The translations under genes were made by a program, and so were the position numbers. Under the pieces are notes generated by a model that saw only the letters and a list, made by a program, of their open reading frames with translations, did not search any database and was not told the DNA's origin. Source: Acanthosoma haemorrhoidale (Eukaryota > Arthropoda > Insecta > Hemiptera > Acanthosomatidae). Taken from it: 64,000 nt of DNA. The stretch spans positions 83,690,841-83,754,840 of the forward strand of contig OV884015.1 of assembly GCA_930367205.1 (NCBI GenBank), in the 5' to 3' direction. Shown piece by piece: positions 31,331 to 44,800 of the stretch. The stretch's first letter is position 1. Each line of letters begins with the position of its first letter.

Positions 31331-33814
31331 TGACTAAAAAATAAGTAAATCTGCATCTCCTCAAACTCCTAGTGTTTAGTTTTAGTTTTAGCGCTATCTA
31401 GCCTGTCTAATTGGCTGTCTCTTCCACTTCACAAGATGTTACGGCATGGCTAACTGGTTTTTAAGGCTAATTTTCGAATCAGCACCAAACCGGTGAATTA
31501 CGAAACAGGCGAATAAACGAAGCTGAATTTGGCAGCATTTCAATTAAACAAATGGCTCTCTGGTTTGTAATTTCAGTGGCTTTTTCGAGATAATTCAATG
31601 GGCAGGGTCGCTGGTATAATTAGAGTTTATATAAGCAGTATTAGGACACGATGCTATGTATTATTTATCTTTCTGCCTCACCAGTTAATTCAAACAGCAG
31701 ATATTATCTTACTCTGTCGGTTTATCAATTTAGCTGCCCGCTGCTGGAATTCACTCAACAGTCGAAACAATGCTATCAATGGGTGAAGATTAAGTGGATC
31801 TTCAATATATTTTAATCATTTTTTTTTTATTTCATAACCCATGACGTAATGATTTTAAAATACTATCAATATTTCTAATTTGACCATTACACTTTTCCCC
31901 CAAATATTGCACCACTAATGATGGACCACTTGGCATTTAATATATTTACTGTTGCTTTTCAATTGGCTACTTGGAAGTGTCAATGAAATTTTTAGAAATT
32001 TCCACGAGCAACAGATGGCCCGTGAATTGACCCATCATTTATTTTTGTGGGATGTAAGTTAAACATTTTTTTTTTTTTTTTTGGAAGCTACGTATTTCTT
32101 ATTTAACAAGGGAGCTTTTCATTAATAATAAATTCGTTTCACCAATGTGCGCATCTCTGATTTGACCAGTGATCAGTATAATGTGAAAATGATCTTGCGA
32201 ACAGTTTGTGTTGGTGTTTCAAAGCTTGGGTTCATTATTTATATTAAACACCCATCTATTTAATGAAGTGATATTTTTATTATAATAATATTATTTATAA
32301 TATATAATTCCCCTCGTATAAATGTCAATAAAAATTAGTTTTGAGTGGAAATCAGACCTCGGGTTTTTTATCCCGGCCGGTTAATTGTTTATGAAATAAT
32401 TATAAATGTGGATATAATCACATTATGATTGTATTAATCTGGTCCATTAATATTTTTTCAATGATATTCACCTTTAGAACCGTTGCATTACATCGCATGG
32501 ACAAGATTTGGCTTGTTATTTTTGTAATTCTTATTTATTTCCATATCATGAATGGTTCTTTTTAATAATTTTCTAAACATTTTTGCTTTTGTTCTCACTG
32601 TCACTTTCATAAGAGTATAAACATCACATTTATATTCAAGCTTTATTGGTAGTTTTTGTGAATCTGATAGTTTGAGTGTAATACTGAAGGTTCATTTCAA
32701 TATATTAAACCTATAAAATCATTATTATTTGTTCTGTTTTTCAGTTATTTTGCCCTTATACGTTGTGCTCAATACTACACTACCATCTCTTCGTATACAA
32801 CGCCGTTCCTGATCAACCGTGAGTCTTATTGTTGTACATTATCATGCTAATTCATTATTTACGTAAACATTTTAATATTGCTAGAAACAACTTTTGTTCA
32901 CCATATCTAAGAATAATTTTTTGATATTTTTACCAAATCTATTTATTTTCATTATCAAATAACTTATATTTAACAAAAAAATTAAAATAACATGTTTAAA
33001 TGAATAAAATGACTTTGACGATAAGGACATTGAACGTGAGTGCAAACACAAGAAATGAATATGTTTATATATATATATATATATATACTTAATATAATAT
33101 GATATTTTTCACAGAGATCTGTAACACACTTGTTACCTTCTGGAGTGACAACAATTTTATAATATTAGGCTCCTTATAGTTACTTACGAAATTTGAAGAA
33201 AAAAATGTTTGCCCAAAAGTTTGATTCCATTTTGTATCTAGTCACTTCAATTTGACTCTCTTCCCTTACAAATTAAGTATTTTCGTTAGTAGTAGTAGTA
33301 TTTAGTATAGTAATATTTTTTGTTTTTTATTGAAATTACGAAATCAGTGAAATATTATTTGTTACCATAGATTAATAATTAGTTTTCATACTAAATACAA
33401 AGAGGAAAGTACCTAAAAAAATAACTGTTGGTTTTAAAAGAAGCAACCCCCTTTACTTTCCTGGTAGAAAAATACAAACTACTTTTTATGTTTTTTTAAC
33501 GTTTTATGGCTTATATTTCAAGACGCCAAAATATTTAAACTTGATTTTTTAAAACCAAAGAATACTTCCTACCCAGGATGACCTAAAAAAACAAAAATTG
33601 TTTTAAAGAACATATTAAAAAAAGTATGTCATGTTCACATGATAACTTTTATGATTTCACTTTAATTTGCCGTAACAAATATATATTGTTAATTTACCTA
33701 CTTCGTTTCTGTATCTTGGGAAGGAATGTTCTAGAAAAAGAGTGATTTAATGTTTCCCAAAATTTTGTAAAATGTAACTAAGCTTTAATATTAAAATTTT
33801 TTTTATTATTTTTG
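31331..33814. other. No gene recognised
   Basis: A+T-rich DNA with a T run at about 32067-32082 and (TA)n at about 33066-33087. No supported gene. Confidence 0.55.
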
Positions 33815-34374
33815 ACTGAGAACAATAGTAAATGCCTCTTATTACGTCAGCAACAAAACTCTTCATAACGATCTTAGTATACTTTACATTCTAGAACTCA
33901 TCCCTTTCAAGTTCATAAAATTCCATAGTAACCTATCCAACCACCCTAATCCCGTAGCACAGTCTTTGCACTGATCCTTTCATCCCTATAATCCTCCTTG
34001 GAGACTGAAACGGCAGTGGCCTCGTGACCTGCTATAAATGTGTGACAGTGGGAGTCCAGGCAATGGCCAGTATCTCCAATCATGTCCTGAGTATCTGGCT
34101 CTCGCGCACTTCGTCAGCCTCCACGGGATCGTAGCCGGTGACGCGACTGACGGAGGAGCGTGGGGGACTTCCCAAGACTCCACTTCCTCTTTCGCATGTG
34201 AGGGAGGTGACAACCATGTGTATTTGGGAGGTCTCTGGGCTGTTTGTAAATACTGTATGAATGAGCGAGTGAATGAAAATTGTAAATATGGTATGAATGA
34301 GAACATTTATCATAATTACTTATTTCCTAATGAGCAGATTGTAATTTTAGCACAATAAAGAAGTTTCAATCATC
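33815..34374 (+). mobile_element. Jockey-type non-LTR 3' end (family A), plus strand
   Basis: In the sense frame it begins in the C-terminal reverse transcriptase block (TIVNASYYVSNKTLHNDL, then HPNPVAQSL, a proline-rich stop-containing segment, and WRLKRQWPRDLL), then the 3' untranslated region with GGAGGTGACAACCATGTG, GGGAGGTCTCTGGGCTGTTT and a tail with GCACAATAAAG. TIVNA-YYVSNKTLHNDL and HPNPVA are standard Jockey signatures. It is truncated on the left. An overlapping frame (34038-34358) is untranslated-region sequence, not a gene. It is the best 3' untranslated copy of family A here. Confidence 0.82.
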
Positions 34375-37300
34375 ATTATTTTAAGTTCGATTTTTATTTT
34401 TACGTAGACTCAAAGACCAATGTTCATTAGTGGTATAAGTACTCAGGCGAAAAAATGTAAGATTTTGTCTTAGCATAAATTAAATTATTATATATTATTG
34501 AGATAGAATAAATTTTCTAAAATTTATGTAGACTAAGATATAAATGTGATATTATTTTCTTATTATTCTATCATTTAGCGAGAACAGGAGAAAATAGGTT
34601 AACTATGAACGTCAAGGGAATCAAACTTTGTTCTCTATACAATTTTCATAGTAACCGACATTTTTTAACTGTAGTTGTATACATAATTGCATTTTTGGTC
34701 TCCTTATCTGTTACTTTACTTCTAACAAAATGATTGTAAAAAATCACATAAAAGGTATTTTTGACTAGAAATAATCCATTTTATCTGTTAACCATATTGG
34801 AAAATAAAAGTTTTTTCAACAAATATAATGGCCTGTATTGAATACGCGATTACAGCACGGGGTGCTCATTAGCAATAACCACTCCACTTGCCAATTTATC
34901 AGTTACCACGGAGCTCACTTATAAAGAAAATATTAGTTAGTTTGGACGAGGTCGTGAGGACCACTCCACTTTACTTGACGGATCTGGGTCGCCGGGGATG
35001 AGATTTGCGATCTACGGATTAGGTTAGCCAGGGAGTAAGGAATGGAAATTCTTTTAGCGAGAGGTGGATAGTTCTTAAAAGAATGGGGTGTACAAGAAGG
35101 GATGAGTAGAAATTGAAGGGACCATTACCTATCCGCCGAAGAACTCTGGATTGTAGGACCAGGTAGGTAAGGATATCGATCTGCAGACAAGTTTTTAGTT
35201 ATGACAGAACTCGCTCAAAGAAGTCGCTTGTCTTGTATGTGTCCTGTGGGGGGTCCTGGAATCTAGCAGAAATGTGTTGGTTGAAGAGCAAGAATGACAA
35301 ACAAGATGAATGAAGGTTAAAGTGGCTTGAGAGGACTTATTTACATTCTCTTTGAATCTTCATTTGGTCTAGGAATTTTTTAAACTATTAGACATTTTAT
35401 TTTTATATATTTTCCATAATTTAAAAAAACATTAAAATGGAACCAGCAATCCTACAGATGTATTGGAAAAATTATTTTTATATCTCTTTAGACAGCTATT
35501 TTGGGACATATGTTTAAACATGTGTAACATGTTTACGCTACGTAATAAGCTTCTATACAATGTTAATGTGGCTTTGTGGAGAAATTGATCTTTATTCTAT
35601 ATGAAAGAAGCAAAGCGTACCGTTGCGCAAACGTATCGATCGGCATTTGTCAGCCGATGGACCCTAAATACAAGGAAACAATAAAATCTGGCAGGAGTGG
35701 CGGAAATTGTTGTGAGAAAGAGAAAGGAGCTGTAACTACGGCCTCCTCTGGTTGGTCGGTCGTTGAGGAAGTGAGGAGGGGGTTGTATGGGGAGGGGGCG
35801 ATTTTTACGAGAGGTTCGGTGAAATTTACCGTTGGCAGTCGCAGACTCGTAGAATCACCTGGTCTGTTCCCACTACAGATCTTCTCTTTATTTATCGTTC
35901 AGTCCGTATCTAGTTTAGCACGGAAGGCCAGATATTTTTTTTATCGCCTCAACGGTCTATTTGTCTTAGGCTAAGTCGGAAGGCTCTTTTGTATTGTACT
36001 ATTTATTAGTAAAGCGGAGAAAAACAAGTTTATTAGGGGGAAGGAGATGGTATATACAATTTTGAAGTCGTGACATCTATTAAGTAGTGCGAAATTAAGA
36101 GTAAGTATCTGGACTGGATTAGAATTTTCGATGGTCCATTTCACTGTAGCAGCTTAACAAAGCGTTTATGATAAACAAGTTATTCTGACGTTCATGAACT
36201 CCTCGGTCAGCAATAGCCTATGACTAATGCGTGTGTCAATCGATATACACTCACTGACGTGAATGAAATTTATTGAACCACCATCTTGTTTATGGTCGGT
36301 TGTTTTTACCACTTAAAGTATAACTCGCCTCTGCTGACATACAGTTGTTTACGCCGTCAAGACGTTTTTTAACATATTTTTTATTTAAGGTTTGCATGTT
36401 GGTTTATTTCTGTGCGTTTCGTTTTATCTATCATTATTTAAAAACCACTGAGGACCGATCTGTAGTTTCCGGAGTTGAGGAGTTCTTTCTTTCACTAAAA
36501 CTCTTAAATCAGCATTGATGGTGCTGAATTCATGATTCTGATTCACCAAGATTCAGCAGAGAGTTTATAAGGTTATAAATAACAATTCCACTTACATTAT
36601 ATCAGGATACGAACAGGAGAAAAAAACGATTTGAGTGAACACCATCAATGTGCCAAAATCACAATATAAATACCCTTACTGAAAGTGAGGAATGCCAGTC
36701 AGAATGGTCATGGTATTTTGGGGAAATTCAGAAGAATAGAAGAAGGGAGAATGCAAACCAGGTGCAGATTGGCCCAGATGGAGTAGATTTGGAAGAATCG
36801 ACGAAAAGGCACTCACCGACACAGTATCCAGTTTGAGATCCATGAAGCATCACATGACAGACTTTCTGCCAAACTTTACATATTTGGAGGCAGGACTGAA
36901 GAAACATTGTAGTTTCAGAGAGTGACATGGACTTTATACAAGACAGTTAAGCTATAAAATGCTCAAACTACCTTTCCAAATTTCTTCTTACTTGTTCAAG
37001 TATCTTCTCTGATATCATTTTCTGCCGTATTCTCCTTTTTACGAAACATCAGAGCAAATCATGCCTAGTTGAGTAATTTAAAGTTTGTGCAGGCGAAATT
37101 TTTAGTCAAAAATTTTTTTTGGAGAGATGCAAAGGATTTAAAATAACTCCATCATACCTTTATAGAATTTAGTTGCCTATAATTATAGCTAAGTTTTGAC
37201 TTCAAAACATTCCAAGATCAGAGTCTCCAACAAAACTTGAACTAGATGTCCAACGGCCTATATATCACAATTCTTTTAATAGGATAGAATATAAATACTT

Positions 37301-38484
37301 AAAGACATTTTGAAACAATAGAAACCACCTTTGTTAGATTTATTTGGATTTAACTTTCTAGAATTCCAATGTTGGAGTTTTTCTTAGTAAATATCTTTTC
37401 TTTTTGATTTATTTCTTAGTCCTTAAATACGTTTATCAATGATTAAAAAATGACCTTATGTAACAGCTGCAGATGTGAATAAAATATTATCTCAGTAAGC
37501 CAAATTATATAAATCTCTACGCATAACACTTTTATATTTCACCAGTTATTGACATTACCTTCAAACGTCCTATATGGTTCTCGTGAAAGATACAAGCATG
37601 TATTTATGAAGCAGTTTATAGAAATTAGTTAAAACTCCATTTACTCCAGATGAAAACAGAGAGAATTACACACTTGTCGCTAAGTCTACCTTAATACCCA
37701 TTAACACCAAGTTTCTTCCCCTTTTCTTTTCCTGTATTTTTATCATATTTAAAAAGTTCCGTTTGAGTTTTAGAAATAAATGCAAGAAGGTTTCTTTTTG
37801 ACTTTCCTAACACACAGTTCTTTTGTCCCCATTGAATAGGCCCTCTTCTATTCTCTTTTGTCTGGTAATCTTTTGGCACAGGGAGAAACGAACAAAGCGT
37901 AATAACCTAAAAACAAACGTAAAGAAATTTAATTTCAAAGCTTGAGACCATTACGGGGCATAACGCTGCAGCGATAATGAATACTTTTTTTTTTTTGCCT
38001 TTCCTCTTCCAAGTCTTCTTGGGATGACACTTGCTTAAGACTTTTTATAATTTCATCGTCTTCAATAATATAGACAGTCAAATATCACCTTCAAAGAGGA
38101 ATGAGTAGTCACCATTTTTTATTTTTTTACTGACGAAACATTTTGAAGTTTTACCCTAAGGGATTTGTAAATTAATATATCTAAAAAAACTACTACGTAT
38201 TTTTGGCACAAAAATGGTCTTATAAATCGACTCAGCAACGCCTTACTACAAGTTTTACAACTATGAAACAGAGACAGGGTGCAAACAGCACTTTTTTGAG
38301 AAAAAGAGAACATTTCTTTATTTGATTTTATGTGGGCTAGTTACATGCAATTGCCAGATTCAAGAGCTCTCCTAAACTAAAACTGAAATATAATTAATGA
38401 GTAAAACTAAAATATTCACTTATTTAAATGCTTATTACTTAAATTTAATTGCCCTTGATCGTTAAATAGATAGATACATAAATC
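34375..38484. other. No gene recognised
   Basis: Mostly A+T-rich. 34930-35300 and 35640-35950 are less A+T-rich. The latter holds a 132-codon open frame beginning at GTG, not ATG, with no recognisable domain. 36648-36930 holds short open frames on both strands. None can be called a gene. Confidence 0.5.
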
Positions 38485-38640
38485 TTTATTAGTGACTATA
38501 ACCTCTATGAATAGTACCAAAGTACAAATAAATAATTCCAACTTTGACTAAGAAAATATTACAATACATCACATGCATTTTACTTTTAATAAACAATGAA
38601 GGCAGATTTTATCACAATAAAGTTTTGAATCTAAAAAAAC
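38482..38640. mobile_element. Possible pair of opposed Jockey tail remnants
   Basis: AATCTTTATTAGTGACTATA at about 38480 resembles the minus-orientation family A tail. AAGGCAGATTTTATCACAATAAAG at 38599-38622 is the plus-orientation tail with its AATAAA. The right-hand match is good; the left-hand one is weak. Confidence 0.4.
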
Positions 38641-41600
38641 AACATAAACAGTGAATAAAAATTAATAGACGTATAAAAGGTTTACCTAAAATTTGGAAAT
38701 ACAACCCAAGAATTCATTAAAATACAAATAAAAAGTATTAAACACCATTAAATTCAAGAAAAAAGAAGATTAAACTATAATAATAAAATAAATAAATATT
38801 AGAAGTTATTTATCCTTTACAAGTTTAAGACTATGCATTTATGAACAGTAATTATAAATGATAATAATCGTATTTTGTCAAAATATCAAGGAAATAAAAT
38901 AATTTTTATCAGTGATCACTTCTTACTTCTGAGCAATTCTTATTAAAGCTACATTTGACCGCTCACACTTTTTAACTCATTAATTTAGTGTAGGCTCACA
39001 AAGCTATTATGTTTTTTTTACATCAATAAATTTGAGTCTTCTGTAATATCAGCCTGTATGATATAATACGTAATTGTAATGACTTTCTTATTATCTGCCT
39101 GCTTCCTACACTTTTTTCCCACTCTCGAAGTAAATGCGTCAGTTCTCCATTAACGTTTGTGTGTTATGCCAACAGCTTGCCATATCGGTTTCACTTTCAC
39201 CCTATTCCTTACCAGATTCATCAAGATGAGCCATAGTATTTTCTTCGATTTGCTCCCCTTACCAGAAAATTTATACTTTATTTTATTTTTACTTTTTTTT
39301 TTGGTTTATAACTTTTTAAGAGTAATAACTAATTTATATTTAATCAACACGGGCATGAAATTGCGTTTTGATATAACAATTGCTCGCATCATGCCCATCT
39401 ACTGCCAGTGTTCGCGAACTAAAATTCGATATTTTTTCTAGTCGTGTAGCTTGACAGTGGAAACGTGATAATTGTCAAAGTGCTACCGGCCTGTTTTGAC
39501 ATCTAATGCAGAAAGCCAGTTAGTAGGAGGTGAATAGAGAGACAGCTAACAAGCGCGAGTGAATCAGTATTGGCCGGAGTCCATTAGCTATCAGGGGGCT
39601 GCCATTAAGGTCGTGTCGTCGGCTGTTTACACGTTCCAGCTCGGGTGCCACGTCAGAAGGGTTCCGGGGTATGCGTAACACAGGAGGCCTGCGCTAGATT
39701 AGGTAATACGACCTGGGGAAATCATATAGATGAAAACCTTAATTGTTTCTGTTTTATTCAGGTATGGGGCGATCGCTTTTTCTTCTTTTTATCTGATAGC
39801 CGTCATATGAATTAACGTATCCGTTTGTGATTTTAAAGTTCTATTCCTAAAAAGTTCCAAATATGCTCCATTTCTGTATAAAAACGCTCTATATTTGATT
39901 CATATAAATTTAAACCAAATGGAGTTTGTATCATTGATATATTTGTCGGTAATAAACGATGAAAAAAATCACTACATTAAGCGCTGCGAAAACAATTTAA
40001 TGGCACCTTTTATTAACTTTTTGTAAAAAGTTTTCTTTCAAAGCCTAAACTACATATAATCGACTCAAGTACCTCAAGGAAGGTTTAAACCAAAATCCAC
40101 TTATAATTAAACTATACTTAGTCAGTAATAAGTAATAATGATATTGTGCTATGTAATAAAGAGATTAGATATTGGCTAGGCTAAATGTTCGATGGGTTTG
40201 GCTCAATTCTAAGTGCCTTACCAGAAAGCCTCGGGCTTATATCTCGACACTGTTTATTAAAACAGTAGGAAGTACAACTAGTACTTATTAATATATATGT
40301 AGTACGTATATGTTTATCGTTATTTATTCATATAGATGCAGTGAACAGTAAGTAATTACCTAGCAAGACATGTCTCTATGTAAGCGCTTAAGCTAGTTAA
40401 CACATACTATTCGGAATTTTCCATATACCCGCACATTATATTAAAAAATTTATTTCAAAGTTATCCCAAAATTTTCTATAATGCGTTAAATGTCAATAGC
40501 ATACGTCTAGTATCTAATGTGTGTGGTTCAAGCCTTTTCCAATTAAAATTTGAATTAATTACAACTTTTTTTATTTGTTGAAAAATGAATTCAAGGAAGG
40601 TTGATTTATATCTCAAAGTATTTTATAAAAAATACCGAGTTATTTTTCCGGGAATTGGAAACGATTCCTTCTTCCCTACTATGCCTCATGTCAGGGACCC
40701 TTACACCAACAAATAAAGATTAATTTAATTTTAGAAAGTGGAAAGATGAATTATAAGAACATTTTTGAGAAATATTCATGAGTCACGTAAATCACTACAT
40801 TTTACTGCGGCACCAGCAATCGTGCCTCTCAAAACAAGTTCCATTCATTTTATTATAGGACTAAAAAGATTCTATTTTAGTGTTTCGTAAAGATATGTGT
40901 CTCAATAGCTTGCTTTTACTGACTTCATGAGCTAGTAACGATCAAATGAGATGTAATGCCCATTCGGATACCAGTAAGTTGTAGATATTGCTCATTTATT
41001 GCTACTCAACCAGTCCTATTTATCACTACTGTACAGTAACTTTTCATCCAAGGTTTTCTTACTAAGTTTGAGTAGTTCGCTCTTTGTATAAATTTCACTT
41101 GGCTTGTATTCATTTCAATTATGTTGTTACGTAAGCAAGTAAATATTAATAAATTTGACTCTACTTTCAAGTTTATTAATTTATGTACTTAAAATTTGAT
41201 ATATATATATTTTTTTTTGTGATATTTAGATGTTGTGAATTTGTGATGTTACCTTTGATTTAAATTCGAAATTATGAAGGGATCTTATAGTAATATTTAT
41301 CATATAAATAATATCAAGAATTACATTTAAATATTTTAATATTGGATTTGTTAACTTTAAAATACGTTAAAAATATGAGACAACTGGCATTGGAAGAAAG
41401 AAGGATGAAAAAATCAAGGAGGCGAGACAAAGGACGAGTGCTGGAAAAACAAGAGAGCGGGAGCGTTAGCGTTGTTCATTTGGTCAAGTTGTAAAATGAA
41501 GACAGTGAGTGTTGTGAAACTTAAAATAAAATTATTTTATTTAATGGTGATTGGGCTTATAGGAGAACAGTTGACGGAAGAGGAGTTTTATCAAAGAAGA

Positions 41601-41778
41601 AGGATTGAGCTGATATCAGTGGATATTTACTGATCGTGTGGAAGACCATGAAACGAACGAGGAGTAAGGAAGAATTCGCCGAAGGGCAAAGAATAGATGA
41701 AGCAAAAAGAAAAGGACGTAATAGTTTGTAAAAATCTGGCCAGTCGCGAACGGTAATAATATTAAGGTATATATATAT
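38641..41778. other. No gene recognised; one G+C-richer island
   Basis: A+T-rich apart from about 39480-39720, a G+C-richer, repeat-free segment without a reading frame. A 94-codon frame at 39157-39441 is hydrophobic by A+T bias and has no motif. Confidence 0.5.
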
Positions 41779-41850
41779 AATCCTTTATTGTGCTAAAATT
41801 ACAATCTGCCTTTTATAAGGCAATAAGTAATTAAGATAAATATTGAATAT
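41779..41850 (-). mobile_element. Jockey family A 3' tail fragment
   Basis: CCTTTATTGTGCTAAAATTA, ACAATCTGCCTTTTATAAGG, CAATAAGTAATTAAGATAAA: the terminal ~65 bp of family A, with the perfect TGCCTT-TTAT-AAGGCA hairpin. Confidence 0.75.
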
Positions 41851-44800
41851 TAAGGTAAAATAGGAAATTTAGTTAATATAACATTGTAATATTGTCACAG
41901 ACGTACTTGTTCATAAATTAACGAAAGTTTTGTAACTAAAAAGTTTTCCTTTTGTCAGAGTTTTTCCTCTTTGTATATTAACAGAACCTTTGAAACATCA
42001 GATTAAATTAAATAAACAATATTGATTAAAAACATAACAATATATATGGTAGTTTTAGGATGTTAGAACTCACCGAAGTGATCTCGTGACATTCGATAAG
42101 TGTCACGTACGTGACGATAAAGATAAATCAATTCTTTGTTTTGGATTCACGATGATTGGAGGAGGGATAGTTTGAGAGTAATCTCAACAAAATAGAGCGA
42201 TAGGGGCATCGTAACAGTGCAATGGTTACTATCAAGCTATCTTACGCTTATCTATAAAGTGATAGATTTAATGACAGTTTCTATTATGACAGCTATCAAA
42301 ACGAAGCTTAACTGGCCATTACAACACGCTACCGTTTTACTTCAAAAATTTTATTTTCTACATTATTATGTTGGTTATTTTACACATTACATTGAGTTAA
42401 TTTGAGCACACGTGATATTATTAACATTTGTTTTTTGCAATTCGTTTCCCAACTGAACATATATCTGTACGCAAGTTGGCTTAGCTGGTAAATGGTTGAG
42501 AAAACCGACCCTTGTTAGCCTTCGGCATTAGAAAAATCTTCCGCAGTTATTGAAGATTATTGTCCAATATATTAACCTTGTCGTAAAATCTAGAAGATTT
42601 AATTTTTTTATAAGTATGTCTAAATGAGTCAAATATTTTACTATGGATATTTGGAATGAATTCATAAACCAAATACGCAGCTGTATTCTAGGGTTTGGAA
42701 TTATTTTAGATGATTTAACACACTAGACTCAGTTCACATGGTCAAATCAAAATTGATTATTTCGGCAACAATTAATTCCAGTTATTGTGAGTGTTATCTC
42801 ACCCATCAGAGTAAATCTAACTTAAAAACGAACTATAGGAACACAGTAGATTTTTCTATGCATTGTTCTCATGAATAAATTATTACCCCGGGGAATTCAT
42901 ACCGTGATAATTTATCTCACGTTTGAAGAAAATCACTGGTAATTCGAAAGTGGGATCAGAGGGCTGATCTTTAGCATGACAGTGATTTAGTAATTTCAGC
43001 ATGACAGCTGAGGAAAGTCCAACGCAATCATGAGAACTAAGGCTATTCACTTGATGATAGGATAAATTACTTATATATATACAAGATAATGCAATTAATT
43101 ATTAATTTAGCGGACTAAACAATTCCCCAGACCACTGATTACCAGCCCCTAAAACACTGAGATATTAAATGACTCACGACAAAGGAGTGGAAGCCGACCC
43201 TCGAGAAGAATAATATGCCGACAACCAATAATGAAGAAGAGCCCCGATGTACTAATCAGTGGCGGGTATTGTGTCCTGCTCCTTTCTTCTCGCCCCCTCC
43301 AATATCTCGGATTATAGCTGTCTATATCTCTTATACTCTCGGCACATTGCGGGTCCCTTCCCTTTGTCTCGGACAATTTTCTACTGTCTTTTCTAACTCT
43401 CCAGCAAGAAATAAACTTCAAACGCACTGACTTCGAAAAATTCAATTGACATGAGCTATTAATTTAAGGATTAAACATTACAGGCCAGTTCCATAGCAAG
43501 TCCATCCAAAGCTCAATAAAAACATGTAAATGTTATGGCTCTCTGTGTGAACTTATCAAGAACATTCATCTATGTTTTTATGTACATATATACCTCACTT
43601 CTATATCTCTTCTTTTATCTCACATGTACCTCGTTTCCCGAAGTGTATGCAGTGCGTCGATAATTACGATGGTCCAGCCAGCTACTAAGTTACTTTTAAT
43701 AGTAATAATAATTAAACCACCCCCACCACTATAGTTATAGTTTTTTTAATCACTAGTTTACTTTTATGATCACTAGTTAATACAACAGTCTAGTGATTGT
43801 TGTTCAAAAACAAATCTTTATTAAAAGCCAAAAGAAATTAGGAATGCTTAATGTAATCGAACTCAATTCAATGTAACTTATTTAAAATCGAATTGTTAAT
43901 CTAAAAAAAATTAACTAATTGGCTTCAAAGTAATTACATAACCTATGGTTATACAAATGAATTAATTTGATCTCGTTATTGCTAACCTTTTCATACTGAT
44001 CAGAATAGCTTTTAATTAGTATTCGGTACATTAATTATTGTTCATTGAGAATTGCTTGAGTAGCGGCTTCGTTAGGCTTTATTGTGTCCATACAAATTAT
44101 TTTCCTTTGTTGAGTTTCCTGACTGAATCATAATTATGCCTTTAATATTTCTTCTATGATCACACTGATATCCTATTACCGCCTGACTTTAGCTTATAAC
44201 TTCCGTATACTTAACAAAATGAAATAACCGTTCAACTTGACACGGGAACTAGTCTCCTTCGTTCGGGGATAGAAGTGGACTGCCCTCACTTCCTACTCTT
44301 CTCGATATTTTCAGAGCTATTGGCTATTGCATATCCCCATTCTATTGGCCAAAAGAAAGATTATATGTCAACTCCTGGATTTGATCGACTTGGTGTGGGT
44401 GAAATAGCTAGGGCGTCTGCACCGATTTCCCAGCGTCCTCTAAGAACCTCCTGTCACAAACCGGGAAACCGTGTCCAGCCCATGATCGGACTTGCTCCTC
44501 CCAAATATTCAATCTAGCTTGCTAACAGACTTAAACTTATTAAATCAATTAAAGGTGATAAGCTAAAATTACTGAAGGGAATCTTAGTTAGAATTTATTT
44601 ACTTGAATTTTTGAGAACCGTCTTAATATATGTATATATTAGTTATTTATTATTTGATATATTGACATGTTCATGTAAATAAGCAATAACTGTATTGAAG
44701 ATATCATAATTAAATAGGGACTATTGCCTACGCTCTGGTTAAGTTGCCTGTGTACTAAGCTGCAACACATTATATTTGTGTGTCTCTAAGTTGTTCTTTA

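Noticed and set aside
34038..34358. 106-codon open frame on the plus strand (and antisense partners 33986-34313)
   Set aside because: It lies in the 3' untranslated part of the Jockey family A copy; the other copies do not keep the frame.
35576..35974. 132-codon open frame on the plus strand
   Set aside because: It starts at GTG rather than ATG, has no recognisable domain and no context supporting a gene.
43149..43445. 98-codon minus-strand frame with a 71-codon antisense frame
   Set aside because: Mutually overlapping, no motif; consistent with a locally less A+T-rich patch.
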